DNA of 64,000 bases, taken from assembly GCA_001661515.1 (NCBI GenBank), contig LUVW01000013.1, forward strand, positions 72,024 to 136,023, written 5' to 3'. Below are positions 51,901-62,582 of this stretch, in pieces (positions within the stretch are counted from its first letter, which is position 1; each line of letters opens with the position of its first letter). The notes under the pieces were generated by a model that made no database searches, had not been told where the DNA came from, and worked only from the letters and a program-made list of their open reading frames with translations. The position numbers were made by a program, and so were the translations under genes. Origin of the DNA: Capniomyces stellatus. Taxonomy: Eukaryota > Kickxellomycota > Harpellomycetes > Harpellales > Legeriomycetaceae.

Positions 51901-52223
51901 TCCCACTTCATCCTGACCTTTCTCGTTGTATGAAATCCCCTGCCGCAAATTACTTGCCTTTGTGTAAACCTATCAAATTTAAACTGCAAACAATCAGTCT
52001 TGCTGTTAACCCTTTGTCTTGGCCCCCAATTTTCTGAATCCTTTGCTCTACTACAACCAACAGTAACGCTCTCTATCCTATTTCCTTCAAATTTAGATAC
52101 TCCGACTCTCTTTATGCCTCCAATCGAGCCCCAATAACATTGGAATCCTTTTCTCACGATTCTCGCCAACACTTTTGTATACTTTCCGTCCACTTTGTAG
52201 CCTTTTGTTCTGCTTGTTTTCAC
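48915..52223 (-). CDS. TRZ1: tRNase Z, long form (Trz1/ELAC2)
   Basis: 1102 residues, one exon. The enzyme cuts the 3' trailer from precursor tRNAs in the nucleus and mitochondria. The long form is two fused metallo-beta-lactamase halves. The N-terminal half has lost the zinc motif (FFTQTKWDHIGG) but keeps NCGEGTQRL. The C-terminal half has LATLGTGSSVPSCHRN, LLDCGEGTSSQIKRF, the zinc motif HMHADHH near residue 780, VYSGDTRPC and LLHEATM with FTHFSQRY. Roughly 100 residues of basic sequence precede MKWELQIL, where the core begins, and may carry mitochondrial targeting. A long polar linker (Asp/Lys/Ser-rich) splits the N-half, and an RSRSPSPSR patch lies near the C-terminus. The start is the most upstream ATG; MKWELQIL is the alternative. 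Confidence 0.93.
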   Translation of the reverse strand: MKTSRTKGYKVDGKYTKVLARIVRKGFQCYWGSIGGIKRVGVSKFEGNRIESVTVGCSRAKDSENWGPRQRVNSKTDCLQFKFDRFTQRQVICGRGFHTTRKVRMKWELQILNPPTSNGKVTSVMAIFDKSRYLFNCGEGTQRLCHENSVKIMKLNNVFFTQTKWDHIGGIPGMLLTLAGVGISEINVHGGDNLTHALASTRHFILQNSARISSTEYLGEDNMGFKDSNLTVIPVHIYPTSLEGVKQRNRENQERLNSATEIVNSKVRQDMLKNMFFEINKCETRNDETDAETVGNSDRSSDNNKARDKNGSRSKIKSHMAGSKQELFVNGEQQANSGGAGIDEAKVGCGEELLVQRSEIKDNGTGESKVDDGESERQEVAKKTEVSPNKGTKRVRSMDHRQRQHDNSNRYLPGTRCSDQITCYIAAGVQAPGKFDPVKAKKLGLKAGPQFKELVKGNSIFNERGEEIKPEMVVSQPNPNGIFMIIDCPTLDYVESVVGNRKLAFFHPENRGSIEGESSLGCGTVVDKIKDMKTGKLQVIVHMVGSKVLDDVRYLEWMRKFGKEVRHVISSPEYQGDVNPFIHHSNLQMKLSFLNDQVFVRPMNSLVPKRQLSELDAKLNAGVGESDRLGLVAADFNLKFEFEPRFKIDGSDVPQYYSDEVYVENWKKSSSADAECVLRYKQSIVGELGRSQRERAGGKADGFMLATLGTGSSVPSCHRNVSSNLVYVPGYGYMLLDCGEGTSSQIKRFLGTEENRNKFNKRIGDSYESFLGSLKMIYISHMHADHHLGAIQLLEDWTEANRNVGGGLGRMTVVGPGKFNRFLREVAMAVPIDMDRIDFISNHDLKAKSGSPQTPAESGGSNDSCNSSKYVKVLGDLGLDSIYTCEVIHCISSYGVSISHKSGWRIVYSGDTRPCSSLVSLASYDNSKAYNLTLLHEATMYDDLQEDAVEKRHSTVSEAIAVSVAMQAKNTLFTHFSQRYTGVPVCSLNNVLESRVIGLGSVKHILFPNLRSADNSYSRSRSPSPSRQLDSSGAANSVQLPEIESETAGVAINLDRNNRHFYNLNPAFAFDMAVYDTDDMSNFHLLAPTILELTLDQTDQEQ

Positions 52224-52930
52224 TTGATCGCTCTGATCAAGCCGTCTTAAATCGAGCTAAAAATTGCTTTTGATCTGCCAATAGACTCACAATATCTAAT
52301 CGTGGAATTGCTGTTACTTTATAAAAGTAAAGCTATGTTTTTGTTTTGCTTTCCACTGAAAAAAATAAGTAAACCTCACTTACTGTATTTAAAAGAAAAT
52401 GAAAAGAAACAAACTTTCCCTCTTTTTCAATCACTTGATTTTTTTCTTGTTTTTTTTTCTTCCTGATAATTTCAACAATTTTGATTGTTGGGCAAATTAA
52501 ATATACTTTGACAAAAAAAAAAAAAGCAAGCATTTTTAATTTTAACTTTTTTCTGTGATTGCAAAACACAGATTTACTTTTATTATGTTTATTTGATTTC
52601 CTCTCCATAAACAAAAATGGCAATGAAGATAAATTGACGGCTCTATTCGCTTTGCCTGAGGAGGTGGCTTTTTTATATTTATAATCCAGCCGAATCCAGC
52701 CAAACCCAACCAGGAAAAATAAAATAAGTTGCTTTACAAGAAAAAGAAAAAGACATCAAGACATATATAAAGATATCAAGACAAAGAAAAAAAGTAATAC
52801 TAAAAAAACGTTATTAAGCCAGACACATATAGCCAGATATATAACCCATCAATTAAATCCCCGCCCTCGTAAATGTGTCTGTGTGACTACATTATCTGAC
52901 GCCAATCCTGATTCTGATGGAAATAGTGCT
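52224..52930. other. Intergenic, no gene seen
   Basis: Leader of tRNase Z (minus) next to the 3' end of the DAM1 transcript. Poly-A/T tracts, no frame supported. Confidence 0.4.
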
Positions 52931-53701
52931 TTAATAGTTTTCCAGAGTGTTCAAAATATACAAAAACCCCTTGTTTGACACTCGATGGACTGCGTCAGAC
53001 TTTATCAACACATTCAGATACTCTGTACACTTGCTTTTTGACATCCCGCCGCTCACCTCGCGTATAATCTCATGGATATACCTTCCTTCAGGAAACAAAT
53101 TCAGTTCTTTTAATATGCTCTCTATTATCAGCTTGTGGGGCTGGTCTCGATACTTTATGGGCAACGCATCAATGTATTTTCTTGTGTTGAATACAGCTTT
53201 TCGTTTTCTTTTCCCACTGGGCTTATTACCAGGAGCACTATTCCCCCCAACACTCGTACGCGATTGCCGCGAGCCTGGTCGACCTCTGTCCTCGGCGTCT
53301 TTACTGTCGACAAGGTTTTCATTGCTAAAGCTATCGCCGTCCACAAATCCTTCAAACGTGACTTGCATATTGCTTTGGGTGGAGGGAACCGGTAAAGAAG
53401 ACATTTCATAATCTGTGGGCTCAAATAGCACCGTTGGCTCTCTGAGTTTCTGTGTACTTGTAGCTGTCTTTTTTGTCCTCTTCATTAACTCCAATGTATC
53501 TTTGTTTGGTGCTTCAACAAATTCGACTGTTTCGCAGTGCAGTTTTAACCCTTGTAGATAAAATCCAAAATTCAAATTGAACTTTGTTAAATTGTTTTGA
53601 ATTCCTACAAGCTGAGGCAAAATACTTTGCAGTTTTTTCATTTGCTCATTTAGTTTTTCCAATTCAGGTTGGATTTCCTCGATTAGACCTCGATCCTCCA
53701 T
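52931..53701 (-). CDS. DAM1: DASH complex subunit Dam1 with an extra C-terminal domain
   Basis: 256 residues, one exon. The N-terminal 90 residues match the Dam1 family: a helical EIQPELEKLNEQMKKLQSILPQL, then LTKFNLNFGFYLQGLKLHCETVEFVEAPNKD, which corresponds to the family core FNxxFxxFLYGLxxNxxCxxFxEAP. Dam1 is part of the ring that couples kinetochores to spindle microtubules and is the Aurora/Ipl1 target. A polar Ser/Arg/Lys linker (GKRKRKAVFNTRKY) leads to a compact 75-residue C-terminal segment: DQPHKLIIESILKEL, RYIHEIIREVSGGMSKSKCTEYLNVLI, then VHRVSNKGFLYIL. Its helix-helix-helix-hairpin pattern looks like a winged helix. Yeast Dam1 has instead a long disordered tail, so this part is unusual. 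Confidence 0.8.
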   Translation of the reverse strand: MEDRGLIEEIQPELEKLNEQMKKLQSILPQLVGIQNNLTKFNLNFGFYLQGLKLHCETVEFVEAPNKDTLELMKRTKKTATSTQKLREPTVLFEPTDYEMSSLPVPSTQSNMQVTFEGFVDGDSFSNENLVDSKDAEDRGRPGSRQSRTSVGGNSAPGNKPSGKRKRKAVFNTRKYIDALPIKYRDQPHKLIIESILKELNLFPEGRYIHEIIREVSGGMSKSKCTEYLNVLIKSDAVHRVSNKGFLYILNTLENY

Positions 53702-54467
53702 TGCGCGTGTGTGATTTCTTTTTGTTATATCGAAGCTTTTAATGCTTTATTATATTGAAGCTGTGTGTATTTTTGTTTTATTTTACTCTTTTCCGTTTTT
53801 TACCTCTATTTATCTTTGCTCAAAGTCTAATTTCGATTCGGTATATTTATTTGCTTACGAGTAAAAGATATGTTTTACAAATGTTAATGTCAAGATAAAA
53901 GCTAAACCGATTCTATTTTTGTCGAGATAAAGGTAAACTTTACACAAATTTTAGTCTACGAGTGCCCCAAGATTTATTTGCCTTAGTAATAGTGTTGTGT
54001 AAACTTTGTTTGTTTTTATTATAAACAGTAAACTCAAACTGAAAGTAAACAATAATAAGCCAATGGTATCCCTTGATTTTGTAAAGCGTTTAAAGTTAAT
54101 TCAATGGAATTTAGAATCCAACATGAACAAATCTGGTCTATTTGGAATGTTTTTATTTTATTTCCTGCTTTATATTTGAATGATTTGAGTTTCGGGTTCT
54201 ATTTGATATGTGACAATACAAAAAAAGAATAGCTATACGAGTCTCTACATTATCCTTCAATGAGCTTTTTCTTGAATTTTTAAACGAAAAAAAATCCAAA
54301 TCCAACCTCAGAAATCAAATTTATAGCGTAAATAACAAACGATAAATATTGAACGAAATAGCGCAGCAGCATTACATTCATTTCGAGTGAATAAAAAGCA
54401 ACAGTAAACACTTTGTAAACATCAAAACACGGAATTGGAGCGAGGTAAAAGTCGCTAGAAAAAGATA
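53702..54467. other. Divergent promoter region of DAM1 and WDR8, no gene seen
   Basis: 766 nt shared by two genes for spindle microtubule factors. AT-rich; no motif singled out. Confidence 0.4.
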
Positions 54468-56968
54468 ATGGACTTCACCAATCTGTTCAAACATACCAGA
54501 CAAATCGGCGTTGTTTCGCCTAATGGAGAGTACGTTGCAATCCCAATTGACGAGCGATTGACCGTTAGGAAACTCGACACCCTAAAAATCTCTGCGATTT
54601 TTGAAACCACATATACAACAAAACCAGAAATCCATGAAGTTCAATGGTCGCCAGACTCGACTCTGCTGTTCACAGCCAATTACAAGGAGAATCAGATCCA
54701 TGTTTGGTCACTTCAAGATAACAAAAACTTTTGCTGCGGAATAGTCGATGAGGCACAAGGGATTGTTGCTGCGAGATGGGCTCCTACGAGCAAGAGTATC
54801 ATTACCTGGAGCGAATTTAAGGTTTGCTGATATTTCCTAATCGCATAGTCAATAGCCGCAATATACCACTTATTTTGCCGCATGTATTAAAAGTAGTTGA
54901 ATTGCGTGCATTGATGTTATTAACACTTGGGTCTTGCCTTTATCAATCTCAAATATAGCTTCGAATGACTTTCTGGTGTCTGCTGGAAGGCTCGCAGAAA
55001 TACATTCAGTATCCCAAACATATTGGTAGAGGTATGGCATCAGAAACAAACTGGTTTACAATAAAACTGACAAAGAAGATATATCTGGCTTTGGTTTTGA
55101 GTGTTCAACAGCTAAATTCGACGTAAAAACAAATACACAAATATAACACTGTTTGGAATAGGTATCACGTTTCATCCTAGAGGCGAATTCATGGCGATAT
55201 TGTTGCGTATTGACCATAAAGACCAAGTAGGGCTATTCAGCACTCAGTCCTGGGCATGCTTAAAGGTAAAGCTTGGCACACATACTTTGTATCTACATTT
55301 GGAGTATAAGCATCAGTGGCTGTTTTGATAACCTTTAAAAAAATGCTAATTGGCTGGTACACCTGTAAAAACGCTATATGTATTATTAGACGTTTCCGCT
55401 TGGGACATTGGATTCACAGGATATTGAATGGTCGCCTGATGGGAACTGCATCTGTATTACCGACACGGTAGGGAATGTAAGTGTGTATTTGGGTGCATAA
55501 GAATACAGAATCCACATTCTGTTGATGCAAAATTGAAACGATCGCACCATAAACTATTGGCGCTAAAAACCGTGGTTTTGATTATCAAATTTGGCGATTG
55601 TTAGTATCTGGTGGAGATATACAACAGCGTTGGCATACTTAAAAGAGAGTACTCGATTCCAGATAACGAGCTGGGGGTTCAGTGTGTTTGTTGGTCGCCT
55701 TCAGGGCAATTTCTGGCACTGGGTGGGTTTGACCAAAAGGTAAGTACAGAAACCACAGCAGTCTACATCAACCTTCATAAACATGATACTGACAAATCAT
55801 TGTAAATGCATGGGAAACTTAGGTTAGAATATTGAACAATGTTACCTGGGACTCGATTGCTACTTTCAGCACAAAAGGGGCGATAAATGTCTCAAAAGTG
55901 GTTAGTTTTTTTACTATTAATCCTTGTGTACTATACTAGTCATTCTGAACAGTGCTAACTAGAATCATTGACATATAAATCGCTGTCTGATGTATCTGCA
56001 ATATGTGTGTGTGTTTGATTAGACCGTGATAACAGAGTTTGGGGTTGGTATGAGGCCATCTGAAATCCAAAAGACCAGTATATATAGCAACAAAACACCC
56101 CGATGTAAGAGCCATGATAGCCATATAAAATCAAAGAGAAATATAAAGGAATTACATTACTATTGACTTTGACTTTGAATAATCATGATTAATTTGGAAT
56201 CAACTCGAATTGGATATAGTCGAACAAAAGATGTCCCCTTTAAACTTGAGCAGAATGGTAAATCTGGACTTGACAAAACCCCAGCTCAAAGCCGGTGTCA
56301 GTACGTTGCAGTTCAATGCTGACGGAACTCTACTATTAGCAACAAATGGTAAATTGGTGTTTGTTTGTTTGTTTGTTTTACTCTGGGCTGTTTTATAAAC
56401 ACCACAGTTATATAATTAGAATTGCAAGAATTGTGTTTAAAGTGTCTGCATGATGTTTACTATTGAACTTTGATTAGAAAATACGCCAAACGCTATTTGG
56501 ATTTGGTCAATGACAGAAATGCGGATTATCAAAGTGGTGCAGACGGTAGAACAGATAAAAAAGGCACAATTTAGCCCTGTTGAGCCTGATGTTCTAGTTT
56601 TTGTGTGTGGAAACAACAACGTGTACCTGTTTAGGGTTGAGGAGGGTATCTCTGTGTATCAAACAAAGTCAGGTAATTACTTTTATTATCATATTTGGTA
56701 ATAGTAAAAAAAAAAAAGCCATCTTATTTCTTGCTTTGAGGGGATTTTCGGAATTGAATTCAAAACGACAGACTGTCGAGATGGCAACACACGTGAGTGC
56801 CTTTACAAAAAAACCAAAGCAATAGTAATACTAATAATCTTAACAATAATAACAATAATAACAATAATCTTAGACGATCTGGGCTTTGGCAAATTTATTT
56901 GGAATCCAACTGGCGAATCTGTTGTATTATTTGATAAAAACGTGTTTACTGTTGGTGTTATAAACTAA
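54468..56968 (+). CDS. WDR8: WD-repeat protein Wdr8 / WRAP73
   Basis: Ten exons: 54468-54821, 54959-55031, 55162-55265, 55390-55476, 55605-55739, 55823-55900, 56023-56104, 56220-56348, 56478-56672 and 56874-56968, giving 443 residues; every junction is in phase. Exon 7's donor is the least certain (GTAAGA at 56105; a GTATGA at 56048 also fits). Family marks: MDFTNLFKHTRQIGVVSPNG, EIHEVQWSPDSTLLFTANY, IVAARWAPTSKSIITWSEF joined to LRMTFWCL, GITFHPRGEFMAILLR, DIEWSPDGNCICITD, CVCWSPSGQFLALGGFDQK, KAGVSTLQFNADGTLLLATN joined to ENTPNAIWIWSM, and FIWNPTGESVVLFDK. In fission yeast and animals Wdr8 sits at the spindle pole body or centrosome and anchors microtubule minus ends with Msd1/SSX2IP. It lies head to head with DAM1. 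Confidence 0.9.
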
Positions 56969-57600
56969 CTTAAGGATTCTTTAACCCTCTATTATGGCCA
57001 AAAATACGACTGTTGCCCATTTCTACTCGTATTTGGCTTGTTATTTAATTATCTATTTCTATTTAGTGTCTATATTTCTAAAATACTATTATATTCTTTT
57101 ACAACACTATCTCCCTTTCGAGTTATGTAAAGCCATGCTGCTTAATTTGCAATTATAAAGCCTGCCAAGTTAATGGGTATGGTAATAGCAAGTCTGGTGT
57201 CAAGTTTTAAACATATACATAAATAAAGCTGCAATCATTACGATTTTAAAGTCGGGCCGCATTGAGGTTGGTTATGTAAATCTAGTGCTCAAGGCTGGTG
57301 GGCAGTAACTCGAATTAAAATTTAAACATAAAAGTAAACAAAAGGTCTAGCAACTATAACAATAAGAAGGATGTGTATAAATGATACTATAAATACTGAA
57401 TGGATGGGTGAAAAATTAAAGAATGGGTGGATGTGGCTTTCAAACAAAAAAAGGTGGATAAACAAGATGCAAATTGTGAGGCCATATTGAATCAAATCAA
57501 GAGCAGTCAGCAAATTTGCCAAGCTTGAAGCGAGACCAGGCGGTAAAACACAGCCTAGCAAAACAAAATAAAACAAAACAAAGTTGCTATTTTCCGGTAA
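56969..57600. other. Convergent intergenic, no gene seen
   Basis: 3' flanks of WDR8 and PEX13. The hydrophobic minus-strand frame 57322-57576 is a by-product of T-rich sequence. Confidence 0.4.
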
Positions 57601-58933
57601 TCATTTTCCTGGAATCTGTACAAACTCATCCGAGTTGATAAAGTTGGGATGTGATTTAACTTGAGCATCGTGGACAACCATATTAGCAGACTGTCCAGCA
57701 TTCACCAGTTTTACGTAGTTGGAGGGCAGGATTCCTTCTCTTCCATCCTTCGTTCGTCCACGCCACCATTGGCTTGGCTTCCCCCAAACATCAACCTTGC
57801 TGGTGATGGCAACAACATCGCCCACTTTCAAGCTCAGCTCGGCAAGACCCTCAGCTTTGAAGTCGTACAGTGCGACGGCAAAGTCCATTCCAACTGAGTG
57901 GAGGTCTTTGGCATCTGCGTCGGGCAACCGGCTTCCAGATTCGATTTCTGCCTGCAACGCTGTGATTCGCTGCTGTCTCTTGGCTATCGCCCTAACAACC
58001 ATCGTCATTGCATACGGCACGCCAACAAGCACGCCAAGCAGCGCCAGAATCACCTTTTTGTTCAAACTGCTTTTCTGGGTCTTTTCGTAGTCCAAAAACC
58101 CTCGCGCATTTATCTGCTCTTTATCAACTGGCAGCGGCCTTCCACTCATCCAAGAGCGAAACTTCTGAAGTGCTGTGAACCCGACCGACCCTCCAATCGC
58201 CTTGCCCATATACCCTTTTAGCAACCCAAACTGCTCAATCACTCCAAGAACCGCCATAAAGGATGAATGCGTGGCAAAATACGTCGACTCCAGCATCCTA
58301 GCAAACCCTCCAAACGCCGACACTACGCTTTCTACCAACTGAAACGTTGTCCTTGTACTTGCATCTAATGACTGCGTTAGCGACATTGGCCCGCCGTTAG
58401 GACCTTGCATCTGTCCGTTCTGAAGATATCCACCCATCCCGCCCCCATACATCCCCCCTCCATATCCGCCCATTCCTCCACCATACCCTCCCATCCCTCC
58501 TCCATACATTCCACTCCCGTATCCGCCCATTCCTCCTCCATACCCTCCCATCCCTCCTCCATACATTCCGCTATTCATCCCACCATAACTATTGCCTCCG
58601 TATAACCCTTCACCGCCCATGCCTCCGTAACCCATACCTCCATATTGGTTCATTGGATTTCGATTCAGAATTCCTATTTTTACAAATTTATTCAATTGAT
58701 TGGTTATTTTTCAGCTTTTCGAGAATGCTCTACCGTATCTCTACTTTGGGGCTACAAGCATACACTTTACCTTCAGGGCTACTTTGGGTCGCATCTGCTT
58801 CGGTACTAGCCAAATTGGCAGCACCAGCACCGTTTAATGCTGAAACATTTTGCAAATTCTCGCCATTCTCTGTTTGGATTCTCGAGTCATTAACACCTCC
58901 TTGAGCCTCCCAGGGCTTTGGTGGAGATTCCAT
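57601..58933 (-). CDS. PEX13: Peroxisomal docking protein Pex13
   Basis: Two exons, 58933-58771 and 58673-57601, phase 1, 411 residues. Pex13 is the peroxisomal membrane docking factor for the Pex5 and Pex7 receptors. Exon 1 begins SPPKPWEA, the usual Pex13 opening. Exon 2 starts with Arg/Asn then about 75 residues of YGGM/GMYGGGMGGYGG repeats, the family's Tyr/Gly-rich region that can form a condensed pore phase. The conserved membrane part follows (STRTTFQLVESVVSAFGGFARMLESTYFATHSSFMAVLGVIEQFG, seen in pieces), a hydrophobic segment VILALLGVLVGVPYAMTMVV, then an SH3 domain (VALYDFKAEGLAELSLKVGD, WWRGRTKDGREGILPSNYVKL). All expected parts are present, in order. Confidence 0.92.
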
Positions 58934-60062
58934 TATCTGCGCTGGTATAATCTAATTATAATTGCTTTCTCTATACAGTCTCTATATTGTAGGTTCACAA
59001 TTAAGATAAGCGAAATTGTAAATATCGATTAAACTGCTAAAATGGTTTTGAAAAGCAAAACTGCAGGTTTTTATTTTTGATTTTATAAAGTACAAATGAA
59101 GGTGTTTGAAAAAAAAGTGTTTAGTATTTAGTCCTAAAACATGGACAGCTTTGCCGTAAGTAAAGCAAACGAAAACTCAAGATGGGATAGTAACAAATTC
59201 AATAACACGCCTGCTGTTGGACCGATGGCTATTTGGTTGACTAGTTTGAGTCAATATTATACAAATTAGCACTGAAGATAAGTTGGCCAGTTCTAATTAA
59301 TTTTGGGACTTGGATGAAATGTAAAAGTGTTTCATTTCTATTTTTCCAATGGTGTTTTTTTACTTGAGGAAAAGAGAATATATTATATAATTAAAATCAG
59401 CTTTTGGCGGCAGTTCCAACAGGTTTTTTTCTAAGCAGCTGAATCTCGGGCTTTGATTGGGTTTTAGCAAACGAAAAGAATGTTAAAACAAAAAACAAAA
59501 ACATGAAACCTATACTATTCGCATTAACGAGATTTGATTAGCCTTTCTTTGCTTTTATTGATTTTCTACTTTACCTTTTTATCATTTAATTTTGGTAAAT
59601 AGATGAAAAATAACAAAACTTGAAAGTATAAACTCACCCCTCACCCCTATTAATACTGGGACATTTTTTTATTATTATTTTACTTTCACAAGCAATATTT
59701 TAGGATTAACTTTATTTAATAAACAGTACCAATTAAGTAAATAAACAGAAATACCATCATTGTGTTTATTGGGCAAAGTTGCCTTTGTTGTTGAGTTAAA
59801 TAGCAAAAAGACAAGGCGTAATGAAAATACGATTCTGTATTTGAGTTTGAGTTTGAGTTTGAATTTAGATATACAAGTTATAAAAACTAAAAGATCGCCA
59901 AATAGTACACCAACTTGTAACAGAACGCAACAAAACATGTAGATGCAATGTATTAAAGCAAGTAAAGAAGGGGAGGAAAAATAACAAAGCAACAAAGATA
60001 ACGAGGAGGCATTGCTTCTATATTCACGCTCAAGTTGTAGTGATTGAAAAACAACAACTGGG
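58934..60062. other. Intergenic 1.1 kb, no gene seen
   Basis: AT-rich spacer between PEX13 and the kinase gene. A gagttt hexamer repeat of about four units sits at 59841-59864. No frame supported. Confidence 0.45.
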
Positions 60063-62582
60063 CTAGTATCCTTTATCGTTACTGGGTTGTTGTTTTGAAC
60101 CTACAGACATTCTGTCGTCATTGGCTTTGCTGGTAAATGAGCTGGGGGGATCACTCGGATCTTTTGCCCACGCCCTATCACCAGAACCATCTATTGAGAG
60201 CTGGTGGCCTCTGTTGCTGGTAAATCTTTCACTCCCTGAATCTCGGTCGCCTCTACGATCCCAATTACGGTTTCTTTCCCAGTCCCTTTCCCTGTCTCTG
60301 TCCCTGTCCCTACCTCTGTCCCTATCTCTTTCCCGCTCTCTGTCGCGCTTTCTTGATTGGTCTCTGCTATTGCCTATTTCTCTTTTATGATCTCTGTTTC
60401 TTCCTCTGTCTCTGTCACCTCGCTCCCAATCCCGTTCTCTGTCGCGGTCTCTTTCGCCCTCACGTTGGTTATAGCCATCAAGGTCGTAGTCTCTATTTCT
60501 ACCTCGGTCGTCGTCCCAATCAACACCTCTGTTAGAGTCCTGATCTCTTTCCCAGCTTTTAAACCGAGTGTTGTCTGTGTCACGGCGGTTGCTGTTTGCC
60601 TCTGTATACGGATTACCAGGGTTCTTTAGGGGCTTTGCACCTCCAGCCTGAAACTTTGACCCCGAGGAAAACTGCGGGTTGTTTGCAGGATTGGCCTGCT
60701 TCTGCTGCGGCGGTTTCTGCGGTTGCTGGGCTGGCTTTCTGCGTTTATCATATTCGTGCGACGACTCAAACTTGGGCATTTGTTCAGGCCGTGCAGGATA
60801 GGGAGGTGTGTGGAATATGTTGTGGCTTAGTGTCTCCGCGGCTGTAAGTCTTTGGCTAGGGTCTAGTTGCAGCAGATTATCCATAAAGTCTACAATATTA
60901 TCGCCGTACCTTGAAAAGTACCCCTTTAATGACCGTACACACTTTGTAAACCCTGCTATTATCGAAATGTCGGGAAGCTGCTCCCAACTACTCCAGTTGC
61001 TTTTGCTGGGCGACCCGCACAGATTGAATATTTGCTCAAGCTGGTCCAGATCTGATTTCCCAGGGAATAAGGGCCTTCGAATGAGCATTTCTGCCGCTAT
61101 ACAGCCAATTCCCCACATATCGATCGCCGATGTGTACCGCCGCTCCCCCAGCAACAGCTCGGGTGGTCTGTACCACCTTGTAACCACACACTTTGTCAAA
61201 TCCCGCTGTCCATCAGGGTTGTAAGGACGAGCAAGTCCAAAGTCTGCAATAAACAACTCGCCCCGGTTATTGATCAGTAAATTCGATGCTACAATCGCAG
61301 TTATTTTAAACACGTCAGATAACTACACAAACTACACAAAAGCTACTACAGCTATTTACTCAGACTTCAGCCTAAACAAAGTCTCACCTTTCATGTCACG
61401 GTGCAAAATGTTATTCTGGTGCAAATAGGCTGTTCCTTCGCACAGCTGCCTCAAATACAGCTTTATCTGCGGAATCGTCAACTTTACTTTGGGATTCTCC
61501 AATAGCCCTGTCAAATCGTGCTCCATATATGGAAACACCATAAACACCGAAGATTTACTCCGCCCTGCTTCGTTCTCCTCGGCTTTTTCTACATTTACAA
61601 CCAAAACATTGTCAACATTTCTCATCAAGCACTTTTCAATAAACTCGAAATATACACCGTTTCTAAACTCGAAAACTAAACTCGACAGCAACGACAACAA
61701 CTACAACTACAACGATGGATTAATTGAACAATTCACAGTTCCATACCATGTCGAACAATCATATCTATTAAAGGTATCACATTGATATGATTCAATGACT
61801 TCAAGATCTTGATCTCTCTAATCGCTGTTATCGGAATCTATTTTCATTTAATTTATTTTAGCTTTGATTTGCCTTGTTACTTTCAACCAATTAGCGCTAT
61901 ACTTTGACTCCATATTATACAACTTACGCCTTCCTTCTCGTTGTGCATCAAGATCCTCTTAAGTGCCACCAACTTTCCCGTCTTTTGATGCACAGCCTTA
62001 TGCACCTCTCTATTCAAATGCATTTAAGCCTTAGTACATTCTACCACCATTCCTCCATTGTCTATACCATATCATCTACCCCCCCCTCCCCATACGCTAT
62101 AAAACTTTAAAATGTCTTTTTAATCTTGAAACGTACCCAAATGTCCCTTCTCCAACCTTTGTTGCCAATTTATAATCTGAAAAGGGCGAACATCCCAGAA
62201 ATGAGTTTTCATGCGACCTGCTATTATTAGTTTGTAGAAAATCTGCGTTGCTAAACGGGCTATGTGCGTAGTTGCTCCTTGGGCTATTCAGTCCCACTTC
62301 TACTGCTTTATTTTGCTCAGCTTTACTCTGATCTTCAACTTTTCTATCATTGCTTAACATTCTACTCTCGTAAAAACTACTGCTGTTGATATTGCCGCTC
62401 CTCTCCAAATTATGTGGCATTTTACTGTTGCCGTACAAACTCGCTCCCGATTCTGTCTCCATCTTTTCGACAGCTTGGTTCCTTTGTTCGGATGGCTGCC
62501 TTTCCTCCCTGTCAATCACTTTACTTGTGGCTCTTCTATAATCTGTCCCATTGTGAGATGTGCCTTCAACTCCTCGCTTCAT
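60063..62582 (-). CDS. BUR1: Cdk9/Bur1-type cyclin-dependent kinase with RD-rich tail
   Basis: Exons 62582-62137, 62009-61928, 61837-61737, 61662-61388 and 61288-60063 give 709 residues with consistent phases. The junction between exons 3 and 4 is the weakest (GTGAAT donor, alternative acceptor at 61675). A 135-residue polar N-terminus precedes the kinase core: KVGEGTFG joined to EVHKAVHQKTGKLVALKRI, then IPITAIRE (the cyclin-binding helix; PITALRE in animal Cdk9), FMVFPYMEHDLTGLLENP, catalytic HRDMKASNLL, IADFGLARPY, and VVTRWYRPPELLLGERRYTSAIDMWG. The family phosphorylates the RNA polymerase II tail and Spt5 in elongation. After the kinase come a Gln/Pro segment and an Arg-Asp/Arg-Glu-rich tail (about residues 545-670). 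Gene symbol is by function; fission yeast calls it cdk9. Confidence 0.9.
60230..60530 (-). repeat. Arg-Asp/Arg-Glu-rich coding array in the kinase tail
   Basis: Degenerate 6-bp units encode RDRDRERDWERGDRDRGR-type sequence over about 100 residues, similar in kind to the array in SGF29 but with Trp, Asn and Gly interruptions. Confidence 0.75.
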
